A DNA stretch of 64,000 nucleotides, taken from assembly GCA_938743325.2 (NCBI GenBank), contig OW568875.1, positions 124,001-188,000 of the forward strand, in the 5' to 3' direction. Source of the stretch: Pycnococcus provasolii. Its lineage: Eukaryota > Chlorophyta > Pseudoscourfieldiophyceae > Pseudoscourfieldiales > Pycnococcaceae. This document shows, piece after piece, positions 40,450-50,000 of the stretch. The position numbers and the translations under genes are program-made. How positions within the stretch are numbered: the stretch's first letter is position 1; the number at the start of each line of letters is the position of its first letter. The notes under the pieces were generated by a model. The model saw only the letters and a program-made list of their open reading frames with translations. It was not told where the DNA came from and did no database searches.

Positions 40450-42018
40450 TTAAGGTGCGTACCGCTTGAAGGCGTTTGACATCCACTGCTCAAACAAAGC
40501 CAGCGCTTGGACCGGCTTGAAAGCGGGCACCATGTGACCAGATCCGTGAATTGTGGCGAAGTCGAAACGGCCGGCACCCTCACTGGCATATCTCGTCACA
40601 AAGCCACCCAGGCGATGATTGCCATCGACGGTCCACGGACGCCAAGCCTCTCGTTCGACTATGCCAGCAATTCCCTTGGACGTCCAGTTCTGCGTGACAT
40701 AAAAATTCAAGCCAGGATCCGTGTCACCGTTGTATACAAGCACCGGCATTCGTTGTACCAGGTCCGACCATATGGCAAGGACATTCTTCTCAGATAGCGT
40801 ATAATTGAAACCCACTCCATTGTCGCATTCGAAGAAATTCGACGTCGCTGGCACGTTCAGCGCCGTCTTCGTCTCAGCTTCCGCGAGCCACGCGCCGAGG
40901 GCGCGAAGTGAGCCACACGGGGCACCGCCACTAGCCACACCCCCAGGATAAGCATGAAACGGCGGAGGTGGAGGCGGCTGCTCTTCCAACGGAACGATGC
41001 TCGGACGTCGAAGGAACCATTGACGCGGCTCTGAGGCTTCTGAGAGCAAGCTCCTTCGACGTCGGAACGGGTCTCCTGCATGATTGCAGTCGTCGTATTC
41101 TGCATATGGATAGACCTTTCCCGCGTCCACATCAGCCCTGTTGAGCGCATCCCCGCAGCCGTCGAAGCGTGACGGAGCATCAAGCCTCGCTAGTCCTGAC
41201 AAGCCACCACAAGCATTCATGATAGCTTCGAAATTCTTGTAGCTCATCTGCCCGTGACCGTGGGCGAACAAAACATGGAAGAGAGGGGCATTCCCAACGC
41301 CGCACACCGCCGGCGGAGCGCAGGGGTCGCCAACAGCCGCGCCAAGAACCTTGAACGGCGGTGGATCGTGCACATTCTCGACGAGGCGCTTCACAAGTGT
41401 TGGAACGTACACCCCGGCATAGCTTTCTCCGGCGATGATTAACCCGTTTGCGGCGTGCTGAGGATGGCGCTTCGCCCAAGCACGCAGAGCGGCGTCGTTC
41501 ACGCTGGCGGTGGACGCGTCATCCCACGGGCCACACGAGGTGCCATTTCCAGAAGGACCAGCGGGGTCGCAGTAGCTGAATCCAACAGGTGGAGGAGAGT
41601 CGATGACAAGAGTGTTTGCGAGGTGGGTCCAGCTGTACGGGTTGACATTCAGCTTGACGTCACTTCCCTTGAACACGAGCGGGCCGAACTCCACGAACAT
41701 ACCGTACATGGAAGAGGCACCAGGACCTCCTTGAAACCACGCGATTGTCGCGCACGGCGGCGCGGTGCACTCCGCCAAGATGTAGTGGCTGTGCATCCCA
41801 GGCAGACTCTCGACGAGCCCGCTCCACATGCGCGTGGGCAAGGGGCCCGTGAATCCGGGCAGCGACGTGACGACATCCGTGGAGGCGGAGGCGGAAGAGG
41901 AAGAGGAGGAGCGGGACGCGTCAACAACAACGAGCACACTAATAAGAAAACACAGCACGAGCAGAGGCAGAGATAACAGCGCCGTCGACTGAGACAACAA
42001 GAAAGATAACAGCGCCAT
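40450..42018 (-). CDS. serine carboxypeptidase, family S10
   Basis: The product is 522 residues, full length for the family, from the ATG at 42018. The signal peptide is ALLSLPLLVLCFLISVLVVV, followed by a Ser-rich spacer. The family blocks are WFQGGPGASSMYGMF near residue 95 (usual form WLNGGPGCSS: Gln replaces Asn and Ala replaces Cys), AGESYAGVYVP near 195 with the nucleophile Ser, YNGDTDPGLNF near 430 with the catalytic Asp, and HGSGHMVPAFKP near 491 with the catalytic His. The enzyme removes C-terminal residues at acid pH in lysosome/vacuole or outside. The region at about 300-345 (basic, then a Pro run) may be an excised linker, as in two-chain members. The loss of the WLNGGPGCSS Asn and Cys could change substrate C-terminus binding. 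Confidence 0.93.
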   Translation of the reverse strand: MALLSFLLSQSTALLSLPLLVLCFLISVLVVVDASRSSSSSSASASTDVVTSLPGFTGPLPTRMWSGLVESLPGMHSHYILAECTAPPCATIAWFQGGPGASSMYGMFVEFGPLVFKGSDVKLNVNPYSWTHLANTLVIDSPPPVGFSYCDPAGPSGNGTSCGPWDDASTASVNDAALRAWAKRHPQHAANGLIIAGESYAGVYVPTLVKRLVENVHDPPPFKVLGAAVGDPCAPPAVCGVGNAPLFHVLFAHGHGQMSYKNFEAIMNACGGLSGLARLDAPSRFDGCGDALNRADVDAGKVYPYAEYDDCNHAGDPFRRRRSLLSEASEPRQWFLRRPSIVPLEEQPPPPPPFHAYPGGVASGGAPCGSLRALGAWLAEAETKTALNVPATSNFFECDNGVGFNYTLSEKNVLAIWSDLVQRMPVLVYNGDTDPGLNFYVTQNWTSKGIAGIVEREAWRPWTVDGNHRLGGFVTRYASEGAGRFDFATIHGSGHMVPAFKPVQALALFEQWMSNAFKRYAP

Positions 42019-42112
42019 CACGACGGCCGTGAACGGGAACGAGTACTCGTGCGTGTGACGAACAGTTCAAGGACTGATTTGGGAAAAAGACGTTACCGAG
42101 AAACCCGAACCC

Positions 42113-42150
42113 GAACCCTAACATTAAACCCTAACATTAAACCCTAACCC
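42113..42150 (-). repeat. interstitial telomere-like tract
   Basis: AACCCTAACATTAAACCCTA-type units, a degenerate CCCTAA array just upstream of the carboxypeptidase gene. Confidence 0.7.
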
Positions 42151-42313
42151 AGATGCGGATTCATTCCTTACTACAGGGCCGGAATGGGATGGGAACTTCA
42201 GCTGGGAACAGGAACGCGACGAGTTTCGGGGTTTTTGGGGGGGTTTTGGCTCATGATTTTTTTTACATACAAAACATACATAGTTAACCATATCACACAC
42301 GGCTCCTTGATCG

Positions 42314-44140
42314 TTATTCCGCAGCAGCTTGCCCTTGCACGTCCTCAAGCTGCCTCTCAAGAAGCTTCACGCGATCGAATAACGCGCAAGCACAACTCTC
42401 AAGCTGGTTGTCCAGAGAGTCGCGCTCCTCAATCGACTTCGTCAGCTGCTCGATGCGATTCTCCAGAAGGCGCCTCTCCACGTACCAGTCAGCCTCCTTC
42501 TTGTCTCTTTCGTAGAGACGGCTCTGAAGTAGGGCGGCATCCTGGTCGCGCTCGTCCATTTCCTTCACAAGGCGCGAGCGAAGCTGGTCGACGACGCTCG
42601 TTGATCCATTCGCCACAGCCCGGCTGCGTCGCGTTGCCTGAACGCGCTGCTCCACTAGCCGGCGGTAGTCCGTGCGAATGCGACGGTACTGCGTGAAGTG
42701 CGCTCGGCTCTCAGCCACCGCGCGACGTAGACCGTTTGACATTTCCACGCCAGCGTGGCCGCGCTGAGCCACCGCAGCCTCAGCCGCATCGGCACGCTTG
42801 CGCTCCTCCGCAAGCTCAGCGCGCAGCGCCTGCACGGCGGCATCGCGCTCACGCAGCGCCTGGAATGCCGGCGAATCCTTGGGAATGAAAGCGGGTGCTG
42901 AGTCGTCCTTCTTCGAACCCTCTGTCTCAAGCTCCTTGACGCGAAGCTCGAGAAGGTGCACAGACTTCTCGAGCTCAACGTTTCGTTTGTACAGCTTGCG
43001 CATCACGTTTCTCGCCATGTCGTTTCTAGCATCACCGCCGCCGCGCGGTGCCGCCGCGTTCCGACGAGACGACGTCGGATCAGCCGCATTTGCCGTCGAC
43101 GGTCTTCGCGTTGATGCCTGAGGTTTTGTCAGGTGCCGCTCTGTGAGCTCCTGCAGCTCGGCAATGGCATCCTGCACGCGTGACTCGAGTGGGAGCGCCT
43201 CGGTACTCGACGAGGCGGACGTCTCACCCGCAGGTGCACCAGATGGCGCCAACGCGGCGGCGGACGAGGAGCTTACACTGCCACCACCAGAGACGCGAAC
43301 CGCCTCCATCTCGTCCAGCATGCGTGCAGCCGCTTCCTTCGCCGCCTTCTCCTCGCCCTGCGCGTGTGTTAAGGCATGCTGCGCCTCCGCAAGTTGCCTT
43401 TGCATTTCGCCGAGCTCGAACATCGCCTGGTCGCGCTCAGCCTGCAGCAGCGCTTGGTCTGCGCTGTTGACAGCTTGGTTGGCCGCTGCAACCTCCGCGA
43501 CGTCGGCGATGCCACCCGCAGCGGCGGTGTCGACGGCAGCGGGCCTTGTGCGCGAAGCACTCGACGGTCTTGGACCGTCGACGACGCTCCTGCCTTTGAC
43601 CGCGTAGCGCGCCGCGGCGGTTCCAGGACGAGCGCTCACTTCGTTCCCCGCTGAGTCGCGGTAAGCTTCGGAAGCGTTGTAGTCTGTATCGAGAAGGCGT
43701 ACCAGTGTGCGAGGCCGGCTGTCTGCACTCCATCCCGAGCCACCCGCGCCGCGGCCCTTGTCAAGGACGAGCGCCTGCGCCGTGTTCGCTGGCTTCGACG
43801 CGGCCGTTCTCGCTGACTCCGCGCCAGATCTGCCATGTTTGCCCCCGCTGCCTCCAGTATTCGGCCTGCTTCCTGTGGGCAGACCTCCTGGCCTAACGGG
43901 TGGCGACGCTAGCGGCGTGTTTGTCTTGGAGCTCTTCGAGTTCGTCTTGGTAGCGCCGTAGTGCTCTGGCAGAAGCAGCATACCACCGCCCTGTGCCCGC
44001 GGGGGAGCCCGCGCAGCACCGCCACCACCACCACTCGCACTCTTTGGAGAAGCTGCGGAAGGACCACGGCCACTATTACTTCCCTGGCCTCCCGAACGCT
44101 GCTCCTGCGCGGGCGATCCCAAAAGACGCGCGCTACTCAT
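42314..44140 (-). CDS. coiled-coil protein of unknown role
   Basis: The product is 608 residues from the ATG at 44140. The first ~200 residues are disordered (Gly, Ser, Ala, Pro, Arg). Three coiled-coil stretches follow: about 215-290 (LLQAERDQAMFELGEMQRQL), about 375-480 (NVMRKLYKRNVELEKSVHLL) and about 510-600 (LYERDKKEADWYVERRLLEN). No catalytic domain or membrane segment is visible. Such proteins often belong to cytoskeleton or cilium, and the PF20 and Sfi1-like genes lie next to it, but neighbourhood carries little weight in eukaryotes. A TGTAA lies about 60 bases past the stop. Confidence 0.8.
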   Translation of the reverse strand: MSSARLLGSPAQEQRSGGQGSNSGRGPSAASPKSASGGGGGAARAPPRAQGGGMLLLPEHYGATKTNSKSSKTNTPLASPPVRPGGLPTGSRPNTGGSGGKHGRSGAESARTAASKPANTAQALVLDKGRGAGGSGWSADSRPRTLVRLLDTDYNASEAYRDSAGNEVSARPGTAAARYAVKGRSVVDGPRPSSASRTRPAAVDTAAAGGIADVAEVAAANQAVNSADQALLQAERDQAMFELGEMQRQLAEAQHALTHAQGEEKAAKEAAARMLDEMEAVRVSGGGSVSSSSAAALAPSGAPAGETSASSSTEALPLESRVQDAIAELQELTERHLTKPQASTRRPSTANAADPTSSRRNAAAPRGGGDARNDMARNVMRKLYKRNVELEKSVHLLELRVKELETEGSKKDDSAPAFIPKDSPAFQALRERDAAVQALRAELAEERKRADAAEAAVAQRGHAGVEMSNGLRRAVAESRAHFTQYRRIRTDYRRLVEQRVQATRRSRAVANGSTSVVDQLRSRLVKEMDERDQDAALLQSRLYERDKKEADWYVERRLLENRIEQLTKSIEERDSLDNQLESCACALFDRVKLLERQLEDVQGQAAAE

Positions 44141-45032
44141 ATTACGTGCGGAGCCGCGAATCGGCGAATCGGCGCCAGGAATCGGCGGAGGTCAACAATG
44201 GCGACGGGAGGAAGGGGAACGTTCCTCGCATCCAGAGATCTCTGGCATCTCGGAGGGAGAGATGTGACATCACACCTTACAGAGGTAAAAGTCGGACCCA
44301 ACTAACGGTCCAAGAAACAGGAGGTCCAAGACAACGAAAAGCGCGTCGCCGACCCTTCATAGAGAACTACCTGTAATAAGAATACCTGTAAGATGAAGCA
44401 AGCAGTCAACGCGTAAAACCAGGTACTCTCTTGATAGAAAATTGCTCTTTTTATTTTTTTCTTTTTTTTTCCACCGGTCTTGCAGGTCTATAAAGCAGTT
44501 GGGATCCAAGGAGCAGGCTCGTCCCCAGACAAGTCCCAACCACAGTGCACTCGTCAAGGCCTGCGGGTCCCAACCCGTCGCCTTGCAGTCGCAAGCGCAA
44601 GAAACAGCGGACCCGGGCAGCCGGGGGCGAGGCGGACCCTGGTCGCAAGAAACACGCACAGCCTTAAGGGCGACCTTCTTTAGACTAGTCTATGTAAGGA
44701 CTTGCTGCACGTGCCCTTTCCTTTTGCTTGAGTGGGGGATCCCTGCACAACGGGATCCCCTGGGGCCCCAGGGACTGCCCCAGGGGGGGCTCCGGCAAGA
44801 AACACGGACACGTTTGGTCGAGGCCTTGTCACTACCCGGTAGGGTACTGGTGCAGCGAGTCAAGTGCCTGTACAAGTTGTGTTTGTTGTGGTTCTGACGA
44901 GTCGAATCAAGCTGCCAGACCATCTAAGCCTTATTACAGTATTCGACCAGACCGGAGAGAGAGTCTGGTTCTCTCACCTCGCACTCGCTCTCGCTCTCGT
45001 GTGTCGCTTAGTAGCTTAAGCTGCTACTTGCA
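44141..45032. other. gene-free stretch
   Basis: Shared upstream region of the coiled-coil gene (minus) and PF20 (plus). It contains short inverted pieces around GGGATCCC/GGGGCCCC near 44738-44775. No gene seen. Confidence 0.5.
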
Positions 45033-46889
45033 ATGGCCGCGCCTCCCCCCGCAGTTGGAACCTACGGAGTTATGGAGGAGTCGTTTCAGGATGTTATGGT
45101 CGAGCTCGACGACGACGACGACTTCGTCTACGAAGAGGTTGTCGTCGAGGACCCCGGGGAACTTCCAGTGTTCGATGACGACTTCTCCGAAGACCTCGAA
45201 ACGGCGATGCGGTCCCTCCAGGGGATCATGACTTCGGGTGCAGCTGGTGGTGACTTTGCTGCGTCCACCCTAGGTGCTGATGCTGCGGCCTCCTCTTTGT
45301 CGTTGCCACCCCGTGAAGTTGTCGCCCCTGGTGAAGTGAAACGACAACCTGAGGTGGTTGACGACTTTATCAGGAACTTTCTCGTGAAAAAAGGACTCAC
45401 GAAGACGCTCGCGGAGTTCGAAACGGAGTGGTTCGAGCTCGGTGTGCGAGGCTTGCTCAGCAAAACAGACGTCAGCGCTGTGCCTGACGTCTATCGGCGA
45501 AACGCCGAGCTCGAGGAGGAGGTGCAGCGCCTTTCCACCGAACTCGAATCCGCGCGAGAAATCGCTAGGCAGGCGACGGCGACGTGGGACAAGTTCCGAA
45601 AGGAGAGGGACTTGCACCGCATGCACCACAAGCGCGTCGGACAAGAGAAGAACAAGCTCGTTACGGACATGAGGAGGTTAAAGAAGCACTACGAATCCTA
45701 CGAACCTACCATCACCGAACTGCGAGGTCGTTACGAGACGGCGATGAAGGAGAAGATGCTGACGCGACTCGAACGCGACCGACTCTCCGCGCGCGTCAAG
45801 GCGCTCGAGGAAGCCGCGGCGACGGCGGCGGCAGCTAAGGACGCAGAAAAGGCGAGCGGGGGTGAAGACATGTCGGCAGCGGCGGGTGCAACAGCGCCTC
45901 CGCTTAAAAAGACGACACAGAAGAAGAAAACGACAGGCGCCGCAGCGGCGCTTCCGACGGACATGGAAAATCCCTTCTGGAACGTGCGCTTCGAGCCGGC
46001 GGATGTGAAGAACCTCGGCCTGACGAAGACGTTCAAGGGACACTCTCTCGCAGTCTCCGCAGTAGCGCTGCATCCCACCAAGCCGGTGTGTGCCACAGCC
46101 AGCGACGACCGCACGTGGAAGATGTGGGCGCTGCCGGACGGCGAACTCGTCATGGCGGGCGAGGGGCACCGCGACTGGGTGAGCACCGTCGCCTTCCATC
46201 CCAAGGGGCTGCACCTCGCGTCTGGCAGCGGCGACGCGACGGTGAAGCTGTGGGACTTCCAGAGTGGGACGTGTGCACTCACGTTCAAGGAGCACACACA
46301 TGCGGTATGGAGCGTCGCATTTCATCTGCACGGCGACCTGCTGCTCAGCGCTTCGCTCGATCATTCCGCTCGAATGTGGGACATTGTCAGCCAGCGGTGC
46401 CGCACCACTTTCCGCGGCCACGTGGACTCGGTGAACGAGGTTGTGTGGCAGCCGTACGCGGCGGCACTTGCAACCGCGTCTAGCGATAAGACGGTGAGTG
46501 TTTGGGACGCCCGAACCGGGCTCTGCGCGCAGACATACTACGGACACTACAACTCGTGCAACGGCCTCGCCTTCAATCTCCGCGGCGACACGATCGCGAG
46601 CTGTGACGCAGACGGAGTGGTCAAGGTTTGGGACGTGCGCATGGTCGCGGAGCGCCTAAGCATAGACGTTGGACCCCATCCCGTCAGCGCGCTCGCCATT
46701 GACCGTTCAGGGGAGCTCGTCGCTTGCGCCAGCGACGATGGTCGCGTGCGCGTGCACAGCTTGACTGACGGTTCGGAGCAGGCGAACATGCTCGCCCACG
46801 ACGACGCGGTGCAGAGCCTCGCCTGGGACCCGAACGGGAAGTTCCTTCTCACTGGCGGCTCGGATAAGTCGTTCAGACTCTTTGGATAG
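45033..46889 (+). CDS. SPAG16: PF20/SPAG16, axonemal central-pair WD40 protein
   Basis: The product is 618 residues, intronless, with the ATG at 45033. It has an acidic N-terminus, a LisH-like segment near 105-140 (VVDDFIRNFLVKKGLTKTLA), a coiled coil near 150-270 (DKFRKERDLHRMHHKRVGQE), an Ala/Lys-rich linker with MENPFWNVRF, and seven WD40 repeats (GHSLAVSAVALHPTKPVCAT; GHRDWVSTVAFHPKGLHLAS; ending GGSDKSFRLFG). This order, with the coil carrying H.RVGQEKNKL, is that of PF20/SPAG16, which bridges the two central microtubules of motile 9+2 cilia. It implies the organism builds a motile flagellum. AATAAA follows the stop. Confidence 0.92.
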   Translation: MAAPPPAVGTYGVMEESFQDVMVELDDDDDFVYEEVVVEDPGELPVFDDDFSEDLETAMRSLQGIMTSGAAGGDFAASTLGADAAASSLSLPPREVVAPGEVKRQPEVVDDFIRNFLVKKGLTKTLAEFETEWFELGVRGLLSKTDVSAVPDVYRRNAELEEEVQRLSTELESAREIARQATATWDKFRKERDLHRMHHKRVGQEKNKLVTDMRRLKKHYESYEPTITELRGRYETAMKEKMLTRLERDRLSARVKALEEAAATAAAAKDAEKASGGEDMSAAAGATAPPLKKTTQKKKTTGAAAALPTDMENPFWNVRFEPADVKNLGLTKTFKGHSLAVSAVALHPTKPVCATASDDRTWKMWALPDGELVMAGEGHRDWVSTVAFHPKGLHLASGSGDATVKLWDFQSGTCALTFKEHTHAVWSVAFHLHGDLLLSASLDHSARMWDIVSQRCRTTFRGHVDSVNEVVWQPYAAALATASSDKTVSVWDARTGLCAQTYYGHYNSCNGLAFNLRGDTIASCDADGVVKVWDVRMVAERLSIDVGPHPVSALAIDRSGELVACASDDGRVRVHSLTDGSEQANMLAHDDAVQSLAWDPNGKFLLTGGSDKSFRLFG

Positions 46890-47067
46890 ACGTTTTGGGT
46901 AATAAAAGAAACTAACTTGTTTAACCATCGCCGCCAGCGAAGGCGCCATTTGCAGTTCTTCAAGGTGAAATCTTGTTCTGTTACATTGGTAGTAGTAGTA
47001 CGTCACGAGGGCTCACTCGCTCTATTCATTCGAGTGAAGTGCCGCGCGTGTGCTCTTAAACTTGGCA
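46890..47067. other. short convergent intergenic gap
   Basis: The 3' ends of PF20 and the Sfi1-like gene meet here. Nothing else was seen. Confidence 0.6.
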
Positions 47068-50000
47068 TCAGAGTGCCCCGCCACGCTCTTGGGGATTGAG
47101 AAACGAGCGCAGTGCGCGCGCAGCTTGCATGCGTGCTCGCTTCTTTTCGCCTGTCCCGCGCCAGCGCTCCAAGTTTTGCCGTCTTGTCATTATCGCACTA
47201 TGCTCGCGCTTTGATGTGAGATGAGATCCATTCACAGACATTCGCCGCGCGTCGGACAAGTCAGGCGGCCCAAAAATTCCCAGTTTACCAGGTTGAAAAC
47301 TGCGTGGCGCCAGCGGCTCAAGACGAGATTCGCTCGGGTCGCGAGCCAATGGGATGGGAGGAGGGGTAGCAACGCCCCCACTTCCAACGCGCAGCCAAGC
47401 ACGATCATTTCGAGGCTGCCCGAAGCTCTCCTCTGCCATAAGCGCTGCCGAGAGAGGAGTGCCGCCAAAGAGAAGCGCGACAGCATTACTGCTCAGAACG
47501 GGAGCACTGTGGCTGGCCTCAAGCGGCGGGGGTGCAGTGGCAGGGGGCAGCGGCAAAGCTGTTGCTGGAGTACGGAATGCTCGCCGCGGACCAGCAGTCG
47601 CGGGAGGAGATGGAAACGCCAGTCTTGCATGAAAGGTGCCAGACGAGCGCACGCCTGGTCCGGAATATTGAGGAGCACGTGCATCACTCTTGCTTCCCGT
47701 CGCCTGCGGGATGAATCTCGACTCGCCACTTTCTAGGTCATTTGTGATGCCACCCCTTAGCCAATACTCTGATAAAGTGAGTTCTGAGCCACGCATGTCG
47801 TTGTCGTCATCACCATCATGCCTATCGGAATGCTGATGATGAAACAAGTCAGGCGATCGCGGATATGGCACGACATTTCCACCAATAAAGCCACCACCTG
47901 CCGTAGGATAGTCACGTGCATCGAATAATCTCGATTCCATTTTTCTATCAGCCTCAGCCCGCATGTCGGACGGGCTCCATGAGAATGGTGACGCGGATTT
48001 GGTATCCACGGCTTGCTGTACAGCGTTGTCATAGGCCTTTTCCACTGCGTTGTGCCTGAACTTCTCGACTTGTTTTGCGAAATTCTCTTTTGCACGCCTT
48101 GGTGCGTGCATGTATCGCTCGTCAAATGCCTTAGTGCTCATCGCATGTGGCGCAGGACTTTCCTCAGCGTCTGAACCCCTTAAGCCTGAAAGAGGACTTG
48201 CCCAAGCCACGCCTGTACCCGACTTTCTCGCGGGGACTTTCTCTGTATTGCTGACAGGAACAGAACTGCTTCGGGGCGGCTTCGATTGAGTCGGCGTGCT
48301 TGACCGAAGATTTTGTGTAATCTTGCCGGGCTTAACTTCTGCCGAAGACGTCTCATCCAAGCGCATCTGAGTTGATGTCTTCGCGCGTGGCTGAGTTGGT
48401 GTCTTGGCGCGTGGCTGAGTCAATGTCTTCGCACGAGACTTGGATTCGATGTGGTCAGCACTTCCACTGATCTGCGGCACGAGTGATTGGTCGATACCAA
48501 CCCGTTTCATTCCGGGAAGAGGGATGGGGGGGTCCTGTGGAATAACAGACGCCTCCTCGACCCATGTTTGCTCTGGTGGCAATTTCGCTTCCTTCCCTAT
48601 ATCCGGTGATGCACTCCGCTTGATCTCATGCGACCGCCTTGTAGGCGGAATATTCCGCTTGATCTCCTGAGGTCGCCTTGTACTGCGCACAGAGCTCTTT
48701 GTGGATTGACGTGATATCGTAGTTGCGGTGACAGTGCTCGACTCATCGGACCACGGTGAGCTTGTATCATGCACCGGCCAGGGTTCCGGCTGTTCCACTA
48801 ATGGCTTCTTTTCTCGTCTCTGCTTATGACTTACGCCACTCTCGCTTTTCGTGCTTGTCTCAGTGCGTTTCGGGGAATGGCTTGCCGACCTTGCTTCAGT
48901 TCGTTTAGGGGAAAGACGTCTCTCCTGACGGCTCGGGGAATTCCGACGCGGTTTGACAGGCTTGCTTGTCCCTGTGCTAGGATCCTCTTTGATCACCGCA
49001 AGATTCGTGCGGGGTGCATAAAACACCTCTTCGGATGGGTCTAGCGCATTCGAAAGATATTGCGCGTCAAGCGAATCTGAGCCAAATGGTTTTTGGGACG
49101 AATGAGCAGTCATGGCTACTGCTGGCTCTTCAAGAAGATTGGCAGCTTCTTCCGCGAGCGCCAAAGCGGCACTTGCATCTTCAGACGTAACCAAGTGTCG
49201 ACGAGGTAAATCAGACCCTTCGCCAGCGTTATCTGAATAATAAACGACATCCTTTTGCAATTCCTTGCCTACGTCGACCGTTTCGTCTTGTGTCCTGCGA
49301 GCAGAAGACTCGTCTGGCCCTTGCTCTGGCGAGGCGTTAACAATTTCCCTTGGCGCTGGTCCGGATACTCCCTCGCCAGAAATTGCTTGTGATGCATTTT
49401 TCTCCGCCTTAATTTCAGATTGTTGAGCAGTAGTATGGGCAGTGCTCTCCTTTTCTTTTGACACACGTGACTCAGGAGCTTGTGCAGCACTTCTCGGTTG
49501 CACCGCGGCGGGAATAGCAGCGAGTATGCTCCCAGGCTGTTCAGAACTTACAATCATTTGTGAGGGACGAATGCGAGCTGCAGCTGCTCGACGGCCAGCT
49601 GCGGCGATTGCATCCGCGGACTCGTCGCCCTCTGCAATGGTACTCAAGTCACCAGATGGCACATAATCAGGCATACCTGCCGCCTCTTCCTGCGGAGAAC
49701 TTGCGGTAAGAAGTCGCCCAAGTGCGTCAAATCGAGGTGGCGTGTGCTCTTGCACATGATGCACTCCGTCGTCCTTTTCAACATCCTCGGAGTCGGTTGA
49801 GCTGGCGCGCTTTGAACGAGCCTCACGCCGCTGCTCCGCCCAATTTGATATTCCCACGGATTTCATCTCTTCATCGTCATCATCTCTGTCAGGATCGGCC
49901 TCGTCTTCTTCATCTTCTGAAGGACTATCTCCAACATCATCATCGTCGAGCTGACGCGAAAAATACGAGCCAATAGAACCAGAGAGTAAGCTGCTAACTC

